Source: Terriglobia bacterium
GTDB taxonomy: Bacteria; Acidobacteriota; Terriglobia; Terriglobales; Acidobacteriaceae
NCBI GenBank assembly: GCA_020072815.1
Contig: JAIQGE010000001.1
Location: 372,001 to 436,000 of the forward strand
DNA: 64,000 nucleotides
Direction of reading: 5' to 3'
The notes beneath the pieces are model-generated. The model was not told where the DNA came from, did no database searches, and saw only the letters and a program-made list of their open reading frames with translations. Within the stretch, counting starts at the first letter, position 1. The number at the start of each line of letters is the position of its first letter. Positions 35,676 through 43,719 of this stretch are shown here, piece by piece. The translations under genes were made by a program, and so were the position numbers.

Positions 35676-35708
35676 GATTGCCAAAATCGCCGAAATTGCC
35701 AAAAGCGG
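35676..35708. repeat. Nonamer-periodic repeat
   Basis: GATTGCCAAA, ATCGCCGAA, ATTGCCAAA, AGCGG in 9-nt steps, in the gap between glcD and the DUF58 gene. Related ATTGCCAAA / ATTGCCAGG runs occur at 56755-56775 and 56999-57029. Function unknown. Confidence 0.55.
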
Positions 35709-35747
35709 AAAATTGAACGGCCCGAATCCGATCCGAAGGACGGAGTT

Positions 35748-37136
35748 CTACATATAGATCACATACGAACTGTGCCACAGCGAACTGGGCAGCGTGCCGG
35801 GCTGGCGCGCGGTGAGGATCACGTTGTAGTCCGACGAGACGGGCAGCGCGTCCAAAATATTTTCGCCGTACTTGTCGCCCGGTTCGGGCTCCACCAGCGC
35901 CAGGTAGCGCAGGAAGTCTTCCAGGTGGATCCCGCCGTGGTAGCCGGAGCCGGCGAAGGAGAGTTCCACGTTCTCCGTGGCAAAGTGGCAGGCCAGCGTG
36001 GCCGCCAGCGAGACGGCGTGTTCATATTTCTCGGCCGAGACGCGTGCGGGCTCGGGATTGTCAAACACCACGCGCAGGCGGCGCTCATCTTCGCGGGTGA
36101 ACTCGCGGACCTTGAGCGCGCCGGTCTTGGCGGTGGCTTTCCAGTCCACGGTACGCGCGGGGTCTCCGGGCTGGTGCTCGCGGATGCGATAGAGTTCGCT
36201 GCCGCGTCCGCGCATGTAGGAAACGAATTCGCCGGTGATCATGGGCAGCACGTCCAGAAGGTTGTCCTGGTCCAGGAGCGTGGGATACACCAGCAGCTCA
36301 CGTTCCAGCGTGACCCTGCGGCTCTTGATGAGAAACGAAAACGGAAACCGCGTGGACAGGCTGAAAGAATCCTGGCTGTACAGTCCGCGCCGGGGAAAAA
36401 CCAGCTCCACCTCAGCTTCCGAGGTGGTGCGGGGCGCCACAAAAGTAAAGTACACCGGCCGGGTCAGGATGTTTGCGGGACGCGGCACCAGAATCTTGCG
36501 GCGCAAAGTGTAGTCCGGCAGGCGAAGCCATGTACCCTTGCGCGGGAAAACGAATTCGCTCTTTTGCCATTCCCATCCCGCCTTCTTTTTCTTTTTCTCC
36601 ACCGGCGTGGAGACTTTGACGGAAAAGGCGGGCACCCAATAACGCGGGTTCTGCAGCTTGACGCGGACCGCGACCGCGCGCCCGGCAAACGCGTTGCCCG
36701 GCATGCCCACGTCCAGCGCCAGGCGGCGCAGCACCGCGGCGGAAGCAAAACCGGAGACTGCAACGGCGGCGAGCATGGCCGCCAGAACAATGAACAGCAG
36801 GTTGTTCGCAGTGTTGAGCGCAGCGATGCCGACCACCAGCGCCGCTCCCAGGTAGGCAATGCCTTCCTTGGTCAGCTCGTAGTGCAGCGCGTCGCGGACG
36901 CGGCTGGCCATCACGCGGCGCGTGAGGTAGGGCAGCGTGGTAATCGCCACTAAGCCGGCCAGAAACAGCGCGCTGGAGGCGAAGACAATGGTCGCCGCGA
37001 AATTGCCGGACTCGCTGGCCGCGGACGAAAACACGGCGGCGGCAAAAGCCAGAGCCAGCCCGGCCAGCGCGAGAAAAAAACGCAGCCAGGCTTCTCCGTC
37101 GAGGTTGGCCAGAAGAGACTTGAGACGGTTTACCAT
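35748..37136 (-). CDS. DUF58 family membrane protein
   Basis: 462 aa. Four hydrophobic segments lie in the first about 140 residues (two hairpins), followed by a beta-rich region and the DUF58 domain: RGRGSELYRIREHQPGDPAR, TVDWKATAKTGALKVREFTR, which is the family hallmark, and a vWA-like tail (VVFDNPEPARVSAEKYEHAV, LACHFATENVELSFAGSG). DUF58 proteins usually sit with a MoxR ATPase and transglutaminase-like genes and are thought to take part in folding or regulating membrane complexes; none of those partners is next to it here. A stretch of five Lys (about residue 185) marks a basic loop. Confidence 0.88.
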   Translation of the reverse strand: MVNRLKSLLANLDGEAWLRFFLALAGLALAFAAAVFSSAASESGNFAATIVFASSALFLAGLVAITTLPYLTRRVMASRVRDALHYELTKEGIAYLGAALVVGIAALNTANNLLFIVLAAMLAAVAVSGFASAAVLRRLALDVGMPGNAFAGRAVAVRVKLQNPRYWVPAFSVKVSTPVEKKKKKAGWEWQKSEFVFPRKGTWLRLPDYTLRRKILVPRPANILTRPVYFTFVAPRTTSEAEVELVFPRRGLYSQDSFSLSTRFPFSFLIKSRRVTLERELLVYPTLLDQDNLLDVLPMITGEFVSYMRGRGSELYRIREHQPGDPARTVDWKATAKTGALKVREFTREDERRLRVVFDNPEPARVSAEKYEHAVSLAATLACHFATENVELSFAGSGYHGGIHLEDFLRYLALVEPEPGDKYGENILDALPVSSDYNVILTARQPGTLPSSLWHSSYVIYM

Positions 37137-37279
37137 TTCGCAAACTTGCTTCTAGTGTGGCACAGCAGGGCCAGGGTGGAAAAAGAAAATGCAGTTCGGA
37201 TAGCGAAGAAAGGTCATGGCCACAAGAGCAGGCGAGAAAAAGCGTGCCGCCCGTTGCTGTCGTCAGACGACGGCCGGCG

Positions 37280-38197
37280 TCAGTTGGCCTTTGCCAGAAA
37301 CTCCAGCACCAGCCGGTTGAATTCCGCGGGCGACTCTTCAAAGGGAAGGTGTCCGACTCCCGGCATCACGGCCAACGCGCTGCCCGGCAGCGCGCGTTGC
37401 AGCGCTTCCGCCGACGCAGGGTCCACAGCCCGGTCCTGCGATCCCCAGATCAGCCGCGTTGGAGCTTTGACCCGGGGAATGGCCGCCTGCACTTCGTCAA
37501 CGTCTTTCTGCCATCCGCGCAGGATGCTGAGCAGATTGTGGCCGCGTCCGCGACGCGTGATCAAGGCAGCATAGCCTTCAATCGTGCCGGAAGGAATGCG
37601 GTGGGGATCGCCGTACAAGCGTTCGAGGTAGGGCCGCTGAAATCGGCGCGAGAACGGCAGGAGTCGCGGAAGCAAGAACCCAGCAAGGCGTCCACTGAAG
37701 GACGAAACGCGCTCACGTCCGAAGGCCGACCAGGGATTCACCGGGGCCGCCAGGATCAGGGAGCGTACGTTGGCGTTCGTCGCCGCCAGCAACAGCGCTA
37801 CGGCGCCGCCCCACGAGGAGGCAACCACATCAACTGGTCCAAGGCGTAACGCGTGAATGAACGAGCCAAGGCGCGCCGCTTGCGCAGCCATGCTGCAGTC
37901 GGCGTAGCGCGAAGCATCAGACAGGCCCAGGCCAGCCATGTCCACGGCATAGACCGTGCGGCGGGCGGCCAGTTCCGGGAGATTGAAGCGCCAGCAGAAC
38001 GAGCCTCCCAGCAAGCCATGGACCAGCAGCAACGGCGGTCCAGAGCCGGCCTTGAGGTAATGCATTTTCGGGGCAGCGCTATTCAGAACGTCGTTTCGTT
38101 GGCCGGCGTTTTTCTCGTCATCGAGGCCGAACCAATGGCTCTCCGCCTTGGCGCCTTTCACGCTGGCTTGGATTTTTGGCGACTCCAGGGCAACCAC
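37280..38197 (-). CDS. Alpha/beta hydrolase
   Basis: Cytoplasmic alpha/beta hydrolase of about 305 aa. The frame stays open to an ATG at 38392, but the first 65 residues look random and cover a terminator-like hairpin (38251-38287); GTG at 38197, preceded by GAGAGG, is taken as start. Motifs: PPLLLVHGLLGGSFCWRFNL (oxyanion region), VYAVDMAGLGLSDAS, VVASSWGGAVALLLAA (nucleophile Ser in SSWGG), LIWGSQDRAVDP (Asp), GVGHLPFEESP (His). Resembles meta-cleavage-type hydrolases and epoxide or haloalkane relatives; substrate unknown. Confidence 0.83.
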   Translation of the reverse strand: MVALESPKIQASVKGAKAESHWFGLDDEKNAGQRNDVLNSAAPKMHYLKAGSGPPLLLVHGLLGGSFCWRFNLPELAARRTVYAVDMAGLGLSDASRYADCSMAAQAARLGSFIHALRLGPVDVVASSWGGAVALLLAATNANVRSLILAAPVNPWSAFGRERVSSFSGRLAGFLLPRLLPFSRRFQRPYLERLYGDPHRIPSGTIEGYAALITRRGRGHNLLSILRGWQKDVDEVQAAIPRVKAPTRLIWGSQDRAVDPASAEALQRALPGSALAVMPGVGHLPFEESPAEFNRLVLEFLAKAN

Positions 38198-38250
38198 AAA
38201 GCCTCTCTGATCTTCGAAACTAAAGGATATCGCTTCTGTAGCTTGTTTTT

Positions 38251-38287
38251 GCGGGACACGAGATCTCTGGTGTCCCGCTCTTTTTTG
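38251..38287 (+). terminator. Orphan intrinsic terminator-like hairpin
   Basis: GCGGGACAC (38251-38259) pairs perfectly with GTGTCCCGC (38270-38278) around a 10-nt loop and is followed by TCTTTTTTG, so it reads as a rho-independent terminator on the plus strand. No plus-strand gene ends here; it lies about 165 nt before the histidine kinase, so it may end a small RNA or an antisense transcript, or act as an attenuator. Confidence 0.55.
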
Positions 38288-38392
38288 CAGACTGCCATCG
38301 GTTTCGCAAGCTGCTCGGCACCCATTCTGCTGCACATACCAAAACTCACACGCCAGATACCGATTTTTGTATTTTTCTCTACAGGGAAGCAT

Positions 38393-38418
38393 TATAATCC
38401 GTTTAACTACCAGTAAAC
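38393..38418 (+). promoter_or_regulatory. -10 box and short inverted repeat before the histidine kinase
   Basis: TATAAT at 38393-38398 is a perfect -10; upstream sequence is T-rich but has no good -35 at 16-18 nt. GTTTA (38401-38405) and TAAAC (38414-38418) form an inverted repeat at the expected transcription start, a possible repressor site. About 53 nt of leader to the ATG. Confidence 0.45.
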
Positions 38419-38451
38419 AGGAGAGTTATTCGGCGGAGAGAAGCAGTCCCC

Positions 38452-41400
38452 ATGGCATCTGACTTGCTCCAATCACGGCGGAAAGATCTCACCAAGCGGG
38501 AACAGAGCGAGCCGCGCGTTTTCGCTGATCCGCCTATGCGTAAGGACTCCCTAATCCGGGTCTCGGCTGTTGTATTAGCCCTTCTTACGGCCGCCAGCAT
38601 CGTGTTCGCAGCCATCAATTTCCAGAAAGAAGGCCTGTTCGTTACACCCGATGACGGCGTCTGGTGGATTGATAAGGGCGGCCAGCTCGTCGCCAAGGGA
38701 ATCAGCCCGGGCGGGCCGGGCGAGCGCGCGGGAGTCAAAGTTGGCGACAAATTAGTCAACGTCACAGCGCCCGACGAGTCGCTGGTGGGCAAACCTCTGG
38801 GCGCCGCCGAACGCCGCGGAATCAAACCGGCCGGCAAAGACATACCCAAACAACCTCAGCTCAAGACCGTGGCCGCACTGCAGCGGCAGTTGGACCGGGC
38901 CGGCGTGTGGTCCAAGGTTAACTACGACTTGGACCGCAACGGCACGCGCGTGGAAGAACTTTCGCTGGTCCTGGCCCCGGTGGACCGGTCGCTGTACCTG
39001 GGCGAACGGCTGATTGCGCTCATCTACCTGGGGATCGGCGTTTACGTGTTGTTCCGCCGCTGGACGGCCCCCAAGTCCACTCATTTTTATATTTTCTGCC
39101 TGGTTTCGTTCATCCTCTATTCGTTCCACTACACCGGGAAATGGAACACGTTTGACCAGATCATTTTCTGGGCGAACATTGTCGCCGAACTGCTCCAACC
39201 CGCGCTGTTCCTGCATTTTGCTTACACCTTCCCGGAGAAACGCAAAACGCTGGTCAGCCATCCCTGGCTGGCTTCTCTCGTCTATCTGCCGGGGGCCGTT
39301 CTGCTGGCCGTGCGAATTACAGCGCAAACCCAGTTTGAAGCCCGCGAAGTGCTGCTCTGGAACCTGGACCGGCTGCAATTGCTGTATCTGGCGCTCTACT
39401 TCTTTGCCGCGGCCGGTGTGCTATGGGACAGCTATCGCAAGTCCAACACGCCGCTGCAACGCCAGCAGATGAAGTGGATTTCCCGCGGCACGGTGCTGGC
39501 GATCACGCCCTTTACTTTGATCTACGTGGTCCCTTACCTGTTTGGGGTCCTGGCCACGCCGGCCATGAAGCTCTCCGTGCTCTCACTGGTCTTTCTGCCC
39601 CTGACCTTTGGCTACGCCATTGTGCGCTACCGGCTGATGGACGTGGACGTGATTTTCAAGCGCGGCGTGGCTTACACCCTGGCCACGGCAGCCATTGTGG
39701 GCGGATACTTCGTGGTGATCGGCGGCATGACGGCGGTGGTGAGCAACAAGCTGCCGGGCTCCGGCTTCGCGGGCCTGCTTGCCGTCATCGTCATCACCGC
39801 GCTGGCCTTTGAGCCGCTGAAGAACTGGATCCAGGACCAGGTGGACAAGTTCTTCTACCGCAAGCGTTACGACTACCGCCGCACCCTGATTGAATTCGGC
39901 CGCGAACTGAGTTCGGAAATTGACCTCAGCAACATGCTGAGCTCGGTGATTGACCGCCTGTCGCGGACCTTGCTGGTGGACCGCATCGCCATCTTCCTGG
40001 CCACCGGCAACCCGGCTGAGCCCTTTGAGATGGCCAAGTCCTTCGGCATCTCCCACAGCGGCAGCGGCACGCTGGACCTGAGCTTCCTGGTGGTGGACCA
40101 GCCGGAGCACTACGCCGGGCATATCTTTTTTGACAACACCCGCAAAGCGCTCCAGGGCAGTGTTTCCGCGCGCGAAACCATCGCCCGGCTGAATTTCAAT
40201 TACTACATTCCCTGCACGGTGCAGGGCCGCACCATCGCCGTGATGGGGCTGGGCAAGACCATGTCCGGCGACTTCCTGTCGAGCGAAGACGTGGAATTGC
40301 TGGAGACCCTGGCCGGCTACATCGGGATTGCCATCCAGAACGCCCGCCTGTACGCGTCGTTGGAGCAGAAAGCCAGCGAATACGAACGCCTCAAGGACTT
40401 CAACGAGAACATTGTGGAATCCATCAATGTGGGCGTGCTGGCCGTGGACCTGGAAGACCGCATCGAATCCTGGAACTCGCAGATGGAAGTGATGTACGCC
40501 CAGGAGCGCGCCCAGGTGGTAGGACAGAAGCTGAATGAAGTCTTCCCCGGGCCGTTCATGGAAGAGTTCTATCGCGTGCGCCAGAACCCGGGCATCCACA
40601 ATCTCTACAAATTCCGTTTGCTTACGCCCACCGGGGACACGCGGGTTGCCAACGTGGCCATTGCGCCGCTGGTGACGCGAAACTTCAGCGTCATCGGGCG
40701 GCTGATCATCGTGGACGACATCACCGAGCGCATTGAACTGGAATCGCAGCTCTCGCAGGCGGAAAAAATGTCGTCCATCGGCCTGCTGGCCGCGGGCGTG
40801 GCCCATGAAGTCAACACGCCCCTGGCGGTCATTTCCAGTTACTCGCAAATGATGGCCAAGCAGATCAATGGTGACGAGAAGCTGGCCGCGCTGATGGAGA
40901 AGATCACGCGGCAGACCTTCCGGGCCTCAGAGATCGTCAACAACCTGCTGAATTTCTCCCGCACCAGCGCCACGGAATTCAGTGACATCAACCTGAACAA
41001 GATCATCCTGGACACTCTGGCCCTGCTGGAGCACCAGCTCAAGACTTCGCGCATCAAAGTGGAAGCTGATTTGCATGAAGGTCTGCCGGACATTTACGGC
41101 AATGCGGGAAAATTGCAGCAGGTCTTCCTCAATCTCTTCCTTAACGCCAAGGACGCGATGGCCGCCCATGGCGGCACGCTGCGGGTAGCCACCGCCAACG
41201 GGTCCGCTGTCCAGGTCAGCATCAGCGACACCGGCACGGGTATTGCGCCGGAACACATTCATAAGATCTACGATCCGTTCTTTACCACCAAGAACGCGCC
41301 GCAAGAAGGCCAGTCGCGCGGCACGGGCCTGGGTTTGTCAGTTACCTACGGAATCATTCAAGAACATGCAGGCAAGATCCGGGTGGAGTCCAATCCTGGC

Positions 41401-41457
41401 CGCGGGACCCAGTTCCATCTTGAATTCCCCTTAATCAGGAAGGCCGTCAATGTCTGA
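38452..41457 (+). CDS. Membrane sensor histidine kinase with PDZ, 7-TM, GAF and PAS domains
   Basis: 1001 aa. Order: N-terminal TM (about 28-48); a PDZ-like domain (about 60-150, GISPGGPGERAGVKVGDKLV); a block of about seven TM helices (about 185-450, including YLGIGVYVLFRRW and LFLHFAYTFPEKRK); GAF domain (about 480-640); PAS domain (about 650-760, NIVESINVGVLAVDLEDRIE); HisKA with the phospho-acceptor His785 in GVAHEVNTPLAVI; HATPase with N box LNLFLNAKDAMAAHGG, G1 SDTGTGIAP and G2 GTGLGLSVTYGI. Autophosphorylates and passes phosphate to the overlapping NtrC-type regulator. A PDZ domain in the periplasm suggests sensing of proteins or peptides. Confidence 0.93.
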   Translation: MASDLLQSRRKDLTKREQSEPRVFADPPMRKDSLIRVSAVVLALLTAASIVFAAINFQKEGLFVTPDDGVWWIDKGGQLVAKGISPGGPGERAGVKVGDKLVNVTAPDESLVGKPLGAAERRGIKPAGKDIPKQPQLKTVAALQRQLDRAGVWSKVNYDLDRNGTRVEELSLVLAPVDRSLYLGERLIALIYLGIGVYVLFRRWTAPKSTHFYIFCLVSFILYSFHYTGKWNTFDQIIFWANIVAELLQPALFLHFAYTFPEKRKTLVSHPWLASLVYLPGAVLLAVRITAQTQFEAREVLLWNLDRLQLLYLALYFFAAAGVLWDSYRKSNTPLQRQQMKWISRGTVLAITPFTLIYVVPYLFGVLATPAMKLSVLSLVFLPLTFGYAIVRYRLMDVDVIFKRGVAYTLATAAIVGGYFVVIGGMTAVVSNKLPGSGFAGLLAVIVITALAFEPLKNWIQDQVDKFFYRKRYDYRRTLIEFGRELSSEIDLSNMLSSVIDRLSRTLLVDRIAIFLATGNPAEPFEMAKSFGISHSGSGTLDLSFLVVDQPEHYAGHIFFDNTRKALQGSVSARETIARLNFNYYIPCTVQGRTIAVMGLGKTMSGDFLSSEDVELLETLAGYIGIAIQNARLYASLEQKASEYERLKDFNENIVESINVGVLAVDLEDRIESWNSQMEVMYAQERAQVVGQKLNEVFPGPFMEEFYRVRQNPGIHNLYKFRLLTPTGDTRVANVAIAPLVTRNFSVIGRLIIVDDITERIELESQLSQAEKMSSIGLLAAGVAHEVNTPLAVISSYSQMMAKQINGDEKLAALMEKITRQTFRASEIVNNLLNFSRTSATEFSDINLNKIILDTLALLEHQLKTSRIKVEADLHEGLPDIYGNAGKLQQVFLNLFLNAKDAMAAHGGTLRVATANGSAVQVSISDTGTGIAPEHIHKIYDPFFTTKNAPQEGQSRGTGLGLSVTYGIIQEHAGKIRVESNPGRGTQFHLEFPLIRKAVNV

Positions 41458-42886
41458 TGCCGCCGTACTAAGCCGCCCGCCGGCGGAGACCGCCGGCACC
41501 GGTTCCATCCTTATCATTGATGATGAGGCCGCAATTCGTGAGTCCCTGGAGACCCTGCTGGAATTTGAAGGCTACTCTGTGCAATCGGCGGAAACCGGGG
41601 AACAAGGGCTTGCCAAGCTGGGCGAGCGGCCCTTTGATCTGATCCTGCTGGACTTCGCCCTGCCCGACCGCAACGGCCTGGAAGTTCTGGCGGAGATCCG
41701 CAATCGCGATCCCCAGCTTGCCGTGATCATGATCACCGCCTACGGCACCGTGGACAACGCCGTGCGCGCCATGCAGAACGGCGCCACCAACTTCATCCAG
41801 AAGCCCTGGGACAACGAGAAGTTGCTGGCCGACGTGCGCGCCGCCGTGGCCCGCTGCCGCGCGGAAGAAGAAAACGAGCAGCTCAAGCGCGCCTTCAAAC
41901 AGCGCTACAACTTTGAGAACATCGTGGGCAAGAGCGAATCCATGCTCAAGATTTTTGACCTGGTGGGCCAGGTGGCCTCCAGCCGCTCCACGGTGCTGAT
42001 CCAGGGTGAAAGCGGGACGGGCAAGGAACTCATCGCCAAGGCCATTCACGCCAACTCGCCGCGGAAGAACCATCCCTTTGTGCCGGTGAACACCGGCTCC
42101 ATGCCCGCCGATCTGCTGGAGTCAACGCTTTTCGGCCACGTCAAGGGCGCGTTCACCAGCGCCGTCTCGTCCAAGAAGGGCCTGTTTGAAGTCGCCGACG
42201 GCGGCACCATCTTCCTGGACGAAATCGGCACCATGAGCCTGGAAACCCAGGCCAAGATCCTGCGGGTGCTTCAGGACAAGAGATTCATGCACCTGGGCGG
42301 CGTTCAGGAAATCCAAGTGGACGTGCGGGTGATTGCGGCCACCAACATTGACCTGAAGGTCTCCGTGCGCGAGAGCAGGTTCCGTGATGACCTGTTCTAT
42401 CGCCTCAACGTAATCACCATTGACCTGCCGCCGCTGCGCAGCCGGGCGGCGGACGTCCCGCTGCTGGTCAACCACTTCCTGGCCAAGTTTTCAGAGGAAA
42501 ACAGCAAGCCGCCGCGGCAGATCTCGCCGGAAGCCCTGCGGCCGCTGATGGACTACGGCTGGCCGGGCAACGTGCGCGAACTGGAGAACGTGATGGAGCG
42601 GGCCGTGGTCCTCTCCAACGGTCCGGTGATTGGCATTGAGCTGCTGCCTGACCACATTGTGGGCCGCGGCTCCGCCGGCAAGATGTTTGACCATCGCCCC
42701 GACGCTTCCCTGTTTGAGATTGTGGAAGACTGCGAACGCCGCCTGATCGTGGACATGCTGGAAAAATCCAACTGGAACCAGACCGAGGCCGCCGACCGCT
42801 TCCATATCCCGCTTTCCACGCTCAACCAGAAGATCAAGCGGTTGAATATTGAAGTCAGGAAGAAGTCGGGGACGAGGGAGCAGTAA
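41450..42886 (+). CDS. NtrC-family response regulator, GAFTSA variant
   Basis: 478 aa. Receiver domain (about 20-135): IDDEAAIRESLETLLEFEGY, phospho-acceptor Asp68 in ILLDFALPDRNG, Lys in FIQKPWDNEKL. AAA+ domain (about 160-400): Walker A GESGTGKELIAKAIH, Walker B GGTIFLDEIGTMS, arginine finger region SRFRDDLFYRLNV. The loop that contacts sigma-54 reads GAFTSA (nt 42146-42163) instead of GAFTGA. C-terminal Fis-type HTH: NWNQTEAADRFHIPLSTLNQ. The first 8 nt overlap the histidine kinase, so they form a cognate pair. It overlaps the convergent TMEM175 gene by 32 nt. Confidence 0.93.
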   Translation: MSDAAVLSRPPAETAGTGSILIIDDEAAIRESLETLLEFEGYSVQSAETGEQGLAKLGERPFDLILLDFALPDRNGLEVLAEIRNRDPQLAVIMITAYGTVDNAVRAMQNGATNFIQKPWDNEKLLADVRAAVARCRAEEENEQLKRAFKQRYNFENIVGKSESMLKIFDLVGQVASSRSTVLIQGESGTGKELIAKAIHANSPRKNHPFVPVNTGSMPADLLESTLFGHVKGAFTSAVSSKKGLFEVADGGTIFLDEIGTMSLETQAKILRVLQDKRFMHLGGVQEIQVDVRVIAATNIDLKVSVRESRFRDDLFYRLNVITIDLPPLRSRAADVPLLVNHFLAKFSEENSKPPRQISPEALRPLMDYGWPGNVRELENVMERAVVLSNGPVIGIELLPDHIVGRGSAGKMFDHRPDASLFEIVEDCERRLIVDMLEKSNWNQTEAADRFHIPLSTLNQKIKRLNIEVRKKSGTREQ

Positions 42887-43529
42887 GCTCCTTGCGGAAA
42901 CGCTTCTGCTGCCACACCCGCATCGCCAGCAGGACCACCGCCATGGCGTAAAAGCCTGTCTCCGTACCGAACGGGGTGGCCACCATGCCGGCGGCCAACG
43001 CTACCGGAAACATCATCAACGTGCGGCCCATGGCCTTGGCCGCGCGCGGATCGTCCTCTTCATTCACCAGCTTTTTGCGCTTGGCCAGCACCCACTGCAA
43101 GGCCAGGAGCGTTGCCGCGACAAACAGGTTGCCGAAATAGATTTCCTTGGCCGCCGTGTTGTTCAGGAAATGTCCCAGCAAGGCGCAGGAAAACGGCAAA
43201 ACAGAAATACACATCAGAAACATCAAGTTGAGCCAGACCAAACCGGCCTGCAGATGACGGACAAAATGCATCGCCAGGTGGTGCTGGATCCACAGCAGCC
43301 CGCAATAAGTAAACGAGAGAAAGAAACTGAAAAAAGCCGGCGTTTCCTCTCCCAGCTTGTTGAGCAGCTCTCCGCTGCCAACATGCTTGGCCAGTTCCGG
43401 AACTTTCAGCTCCAGGACCAGCAGGGTCATGGCGATGGCGAAGATGCCGTCCGTCAAGGCTTCCATGCGTCCTTTGGAAAGCCGGACACTGTAAATCGCC
43501 TGGCGGATTGACTTGGGCGGCGAGCTCAT
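42855..43529 (-). CDS. TMEM175-like (DUF1211) potassium channel
   Basis: Integral membrane protein (224 aa from ATG 43529; a start at 43568 is possible). The first helix carries the family motif GRMEALTDGIFAIAMTLLVL, whose F..D signature lines the pore in bacterial TMEM175 channels; five more TM segments follow (LSFTYCGLLWIQHHLAMHFV, WLNLMFLMCISVLPF, NLFVAATLLALQWVL, LMMFPVALAAGMVATPF, YAMAVVLLAMRVW). Bacterial members form tetrameric K+ leak channels. The 3' end overlaps the NtrC-type regulator gene on the other strand. Confidence 0.9.
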   Translation of the reverse strand: MSSPPKSIRQAIYSVRLSKGRMEALTDGIFAIAMTLLVLELKVPELAKHVGSGELLNKLGEETPAFFSFFLSFTYCGLLWIQHHLAMHFVRHLQAGLVWLNLMFLMCISVLPFSCALLGHFLNNTAAKEIYFGNLFVAATLLALQWVLAKRKKLVNEEDDPRAAKAMGRTLMMFPVALAAGMVATPFGTETGFYAMAVVLLAMRVWQQKRFRKELTAPSSPTSS

Positions 43530-43608
43530 GAGCCATGCGATTCTATGCGACACGGGCAGGGCTGGCAATCACGGCTTTGCTTTGCGATGAACGTCTGCCT
43601 AAAGGCCC

Positions 43609-43672
43609 GCGATTCACAAGCGAATCGCTAGACGCTGATACGAGTACTGGGTCAGTCCAAACTGACCCAGTA
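43609..43672. repeat. Two consecutive hairpins
   Basis: GCGATTC (43609-43615) pairs with GAATCGC (43622-43628). Then TACTGGGTCAGT (43645-43656) pairs perfectly with ACTGACCCAGTA (43661-43672) around a CCAA loop, a 12-bp stem. They lie in the divergent gap between the TMEM175 gene and mlaE. No T-tract follows closely, and both sides are gene starts, so an operator or a repeat element is more likely than a terminator. A half copy, AACTGACCCACTAC, occurs near 45877. Confidence 0.6.
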
Positions 43673-43680
43673 CCGGCGTT

Positions 43681-43710
43681 TTGTGAGCGCGATGGACACT
43701 CTGCTATATT
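43681..43710 (+). promoter_or_regulatory. Promoter of mlaE-mlaF, near-leaderless
   Basis: TTGTGA (43681-43686), an 18-nt spacer and TATATT (43705-43710). Transcription would begin near 43716-43718, only a few bases before the ATG at 43720, so the mRNA would be almost leaderless; no Shine-Dalgarno is visible. Confidence 0.5.
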
Positions 43711-43719
43711 GGCCATGGG

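Noticed and set aside
34371-36953. 860-aa plus-strand ORF opposite glcD and the DUF58 gene
   Set aside because: It is antisense to two clearly recognised genes and consists of low-complexity, His/Arg/Gly-rich sequence without any family motif, as expected from the codon bias of the opposite strand.
38198-38392. N-terminal extension of the alpha/beta hydrolase
   Set aside because: The extra residues are atypical and their DNA contains a terminator-like hairpin, so the start was set at GTG 38197.
39583-40848. 421-aa minus-strand ORF opposite the histidine kinase
   Set aside because: Shadow of the kinase gene; the kinase shows intact domains and the antisense product shows none.
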